Shown here: positions 61,101 to 64,000 of the stretch, piece by piece
Numbering within the stretch: the stretch's first letter is position 1
How the letters are laid out: every line of letters begins with the position of its first letter
Assembly (NCBI RefSeq): GCF_050436995.1
Contig: NC_134776.1
Coordinates: forward strand, 18,269,001 to 18,333,000
Length of the DNA: 64,000 nucleotides
Reading direction: 5' to 3'
Source: Anticarsia gemmatalis
Taxonomy: Eukaryota; Arthropoda; Insecta; Lepidoptera; Erebidae
Notes under the pieces: generated by a model
What the model saw: only the letters and a program-made list of their open reading frames with translations
The model's database searches: none
What the model was told of the DNA's origin: nothing
Made by a program: the position numbers and the translations under genes

Positions 61101-63802
61101 GATGTAATCCTGACAGTGTGCGATCTGCGCGATCTGTCCAAGGCGTAAAAATAGCAAGACAAAAAAGACATGTATTACATGTAAAAAAAAAAAAATGCAC
61201 TGAACATGCTTTTACTTTGTGTGACATATGTAAAGTTCGTGCATTTGATGAAGATTAATGATTTGTTGTTAACTCCTTAATTTTTTAGATAAAAGTTTAT
61301 TTTTTTTAGTTTATACCAAAAGTGCATTTAAGAAATGCCAATTTAGTTCCTGTTTTTGTAATTAAAATATTATAGCATAACGAATGTTAAATATTAAAAA
61401 TAAATATTTGATTTGATTTATCACTTTCTTTTTATCATAATTAAGCAGTAAAATATATAAAAATACTATAAATTGTGTACTTTTTGGTTATTTGTAAAAC
61501 GTGAGCAAAATGCTCTATACGCGAGTGGTCGTGTAAGTTTTAAAGGCGCGTGTGCTCCCGGGTTAAGTAAGAGAATTCTACCTATACTACCATAATAATA
61601 AGCTTTGTGAGGACAAACGATTCTGTTTGTTGTTCTTTCACGCAAAAACTATTTAACGGTATTTGATGTTGTTTTGATACACAGACTGTTTATTAGGATT
61701 ACAATAAATATTTTTTACGGAGTTAATATTTTCACTAGAAAAAAAGCTAGTTAATTATCAGTCTTACTAATGAACGTCGTGTAAGCTCTGTTTAGTAATA
61801 CCTACACTACAGTAGTTTGACTTTTTCACTCATACACAGTTTCAAAATCAATCGAAAGTAGCAAAACACAAACACAACTAATTAGCACTCACACAACTAC
61901 TATGAGTAAGACAGTACATATAAGAATTACCGTCATAGTATTTAGTCAAGCAGTTAGGTCCGTTCCTGGGACAGCAGCAGGGTCGGTCCTGGGTGGTGTC
62001 GGTGCTGACTCCGTGGCTGATGCGGAACTCCTCGGGCGTCATCTGTATGCCCTTCACCGACATCTCCCGGTTCCTGCTCACCATCACGGCGTCAGCCGGC
62101 ACTCCTTCCAAGAAGAACCTCTTTCCCTTGGCTGATACCTTGAGCCCTTGAAGATCAGACCCGTATCTTCTGGACGAACCAACTGTAACGTTTTCAACAC
62201 AACAGACGGTCAGCTAATTTGAATTTATTAACGCTATGTATCATAATTTTAATGATTTTGAAGCTTGATGTGCATATAGAGTGTGGTACAAGTTATACGC
62301 GGATCAATTATGTAGTTTTACGATGACCACGAACACGACATAAGTCTTAACTTTTTTTTATCTTTGGTTGATTTTTGTTTACTCGTTTATAAACTCTAGA
62401 TCTAAACTAAGCATTAGGAGACCGAAACGGTTTAGCTCATTTAATGTTGTATTGAAATTTTTTTAGATGAGTCTGAAAGCAGTATTTTAGGCCTTCGTAC
62501 AATCACGGATATCTTTACCTATCATAAAATACTCAAGTACTATGCAACCGAATTGATCAGTAGATGCACTCCTTCGTGATCTTGCATTCATCACTGAAAT
62601 GCCCGGGTAAGGTATAAAAAATGCACCAACTGTTTTCAGTTTGCCTACGTAATTGAGCACTCTACTTATTTGTCCAGATGTTTATGTAAAACTGTAATGG
62701 ATAAATTATATTGATAGCTTGCGATTGGATGCTAAGTTAAGAATGTTCTATGTAGGCTTTTTCATAATTGCCGCAGCGTCAAAATATCAGCATTTTTAAT
62801 CAGAAAATATTAGGATACTATTGTACGAAAAAGTACCTACCATTTAAATTGTGAATCTATGCATATGTTTAAAGGCTTCTACTGTACAATGTACATGTAC
62901 ATAAAAAATTGGTCGTCATAGCCGAATATTCGAGGGTCATTATTGTTGACTATAATATTTTTATATCTACATATAATTCTTCTGTAAGTGTGTATGTCAC
63001 TGAACTTCTCTTAAACGACTGGACCGATTTTGATGAAATTTTTGTGTGTGTTCAAGGGGATCTGAGAATGGTTTAGATTCACAATTTTGTCCGACGGACA
63101 ATTTTTTTTTTAATTAATTTTAATTTATTAGACAGGACAACGTCTGTCGGGTCCGCTAGTATTATATAAAACCGGCATAAGAGTTGTCCGACAACGTCAC
63201 AAGCTACGTTTCCTACAAACTCTTTTAGCAAACTTTTTAAAGAGTAGGGAAAGCACATTTAAAAATTTACTTACACAACCGTTCTTTCTTATCATTCCAT
63301 CTGTTACAATTCTCTGACATTTGTATACACTGCGCCGACGCTTCAGGGAACAGGTCGCTGTCTTCATCATCAGAGATAGGTACGATAACGAACAGCGACG
63401 ACGCGTTCTTAAAGTCCTTCTTCGACAACAAGTCTTCAACAATCGCCGAGATGTCAAAATCACTATTTAAATGGTTTATTATTATGACCGGTTCGCCATC
63501 ACAGTCGCGTCGCTCCGTGCGGTGGGTCGTTTGGATACTGTGCACGTGGTTCGTCGCTTGGATACTGTGCACGTTATTTGTCGCTTGTATACTGTGCATC
63601 CTCGCGTCAGACATCTGCAGTACTTGGAAAACATCGTGTTGTATAGTTGTGTTTATACTGTTATCTTTCATGCTTCGGTTCAATGATTCATCTATATTGT
63701 TGCTGCGGGTAACGAAGAATTAATATTTATTACTTTGATTTAGAATGCAAACAGTCTACTACTGGTTAAATAAATATCGTTGGAAAACTCACACATGGTC
63801 AT
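58122..63802 (-). CDS. Uncharacterised Cys- and Lys-rich protein, five coding exons
   Basis: Coding exons on the minus strand are 63802-63793, 63691-63275, 62182-61931, 59793-59590 and 59356-58122 (stop TGA). All introns are GT-AG and all four are phase 1, giving a continuous 705-residue frame; the last three joins are solid. The first exon (MTM plus one base, donor T|GTGAGT) and its acceptor at 63692 are my best reconstruction; if wrong, the frame could start at ATG 63671 or further upstream. The N-terminal part has three HSIQATN-type repeats (about residues 32-57) and an acidic stretch. Residues around 200-215 hold DRPCCCPRNGPNCL. The long last exon has scattered CxC/CC motifs, a lysine-rich run near 530-542 (SKKKKGKKKKKGK), PEPEPEP tracts near 551 and 654, and a C-terminal GICCFDM. 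There is no signal peptide or membrane segment. I do not recognise the family. Introns hold a piggyBac relic and two Helitron-like elements. Confidence 0.8.
59814..60070 (+). mobile_element. Helitron-like element copy 6, close to a splice acceptor
   Basis: It starts TCTATACTAATATTATAAAG after host A and ends TTGCGCGGGTCAGCTAG before host T. It lies in the intron between coding exons 3 and 4 of the minus-strand gene. Its left end is only 18 bases from the AG of the exon 4 acceptor (59794-59795), so it reaches the usual branch-point zone. Confidence 0.85.
60586..61562 (+). mobile_element. piggyBac-type element, internally deleted
   Basis: Both sides carry TTAA (60582-60585 and 61563-61566), the piggyBac target. 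The inner ends CCCGCGAGCACACGCGC and, reverse-complemented, CCCGGGAGCACACGCGCC are matching terminal inverted repeats beginning CCC, as in this superfamily. At 977 bp it is far too short for a full transposase but keeps the two extremities of one. It sits in an intron of the minus-strand gene, in the opposite sense. Confidence 0.92.
60980..61258 (+). pseudogene. piggyBac transposase remnant, N-terminal acid region joined to C-terminal zinc finger
   Basis: The first part reads FIESDGESEHSDHNTDTEQL, an acidic Ser-rich stretch typical of piggyBac transposase starts, then stops at TGA (about 61081). From about 61118 a second frame reads CAICAICPRRKNSKTKKTCI and TCKKK. After a run of 13 A's the frame shifts and continues KCTEHAFTLCDICKV to a TAA at 61256-61258. 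The C..C...C..C...C..H....C..C spacing is the cysteine-rich DNA-binding end of piggyBac transposases. The catalytic DDD core is absent, so the protein is dead. Confidence 0.85.
62966..63159 (+). mobile_element. Second Helitron-like family (TCTACATATAATT...GGGTCCGCTAG)
   Basis: It starts TCTACATATAATTCTTCTG after host A and ends GTCTGTCGGGTCCGCTAG before host T. The interior includes AACGACTGGACCGATTTTGA and TGAAATTTTTGTGTGTGTTC, common in lepidopteran repeats. TC...CTAG ends between A and T fit a Helitron, but a different family from the six other copies. It lies in the intron between coding exons 2 and 3 of the minus-strand gene. Confidence 0.65.
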
Positions 63803-63851
63803 CTTATTCTAAACTAAGCAGAGCTTGTGTAATGGTTACCGTATAAACATA

Positions 63852-63859
63852 CTTTTATA
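63852..63859 (-). promoter_or_regulatory. TATA box candidate of the minus-strand gene
   Basis: On the minus strand CTATAAAAGT lies about 50 bases before the proposed ATG at 63802, leaving room for a start site near 63825 and a short leader. It supports the view that the gene begins inside the window, though no initiator motif is obvious. Confidence 0.5.
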
Positions 63860-64000
63860 GATATTTTTACAACCAAGCACAGAACAGATACTTGTTCTCA
63901 TCGGGTTAGGGTATTTATAGTACCGGTATTAGACAAATAGCGTATAGTCGATTCGTCGTGCATCTAAATAGAATGCGTCTTAGTTTATTTTAATATCAAA

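Noticed and set aside
63267..63683. The 138-codon minus-strand frame as a complete intronless gene.
   Set aside because: A perfect GTAAGT donor lies 8 bases before its stop and joins in phase to 62182, so the frame is one exon of the larger gene.

Overview
This window looks like AT-rich nuclear DNA of a moth or butterfly (Lepidoptera). The grounds are spliced genes with GT-AG introns, an insect-type BLOC1S2 gene, and many dispersed repeats of types I recognise from lepidopteran genomes: tRNA-derived SINEs, the element containing 'TGTTGGAGTCGGCTTCC', the retroposon motif 'GTCGTAAAAGGCGACTAAGGG', and TC...CTAG Helitron-like elements. Only two multi-exon protein genes are well supported. Most of the remaining 64 kb is repeats and apparently gene-free DNA. 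In Bombyx mori the BLOS2 gene is Z-linked (the 'distinct oily' translucent-larva locus), so a Z-chromosome origin is possible but not shown by the sequence.

Layout. 1-5.1 kb: tandem satellite of alternating ~705 and ~780 bp units; each contains a 55-nt block bounded by splice-site-like AG and GTAAGTAT. 8.0-11.7 kb: BLOC1S2 homologue on +, four coding exons behind a GC-rich promoter. 12.1-12.3 kb: small ORF for a possible one-pass membrane protein. 15.1-15.5 kb: a retroposon copy. 17.7-29.2 kb: mosaic of duplicated modules (seven copies of a 164-bp core, a near-identical 983-bp block present twice, a ~1.05-kb block three times), with a GC-rich foldback at 21.3-21.6 kb. 29.2-41.8 kb: no recognisable gene; it includes an unusual 2-kb C/A-rich degenerate tract (35.3-37.4 kb) and retroelement remnants. 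41.8-48.0 kb: ~250-bp satellite array, interrupted by Helitron-like insertions and flanked on both sides by the same B-box-containing repeat. 48-57 kb: a dense set of transposable elements with readable boundaries (TA foldbacks, a Harbinger-type MITE, a hAT-type MITE, SINEs). 58.1-63.8 kb: a five-exon gene on the minus strand for an unrecognised 705-residue Cys- and Lys-rich protein; its introns hold a piggyBac-type relic and two Helitron-like elements.

The two genes show no evident functional link. BLOC1S2 belongs to the lysosome-related-organelle machinery. The most interesting material is structural: the constant-length 55-nt cassette repeated in the first satellite, Helitron-like elements whose exact empty site is visible in neighbouring satellite monomers, a retroposon caught with a 17-bp target-site duplication inside a foldback transposon, and the truncated piggyBac element joining the acidic start of a transposase to its zinc-finger end.
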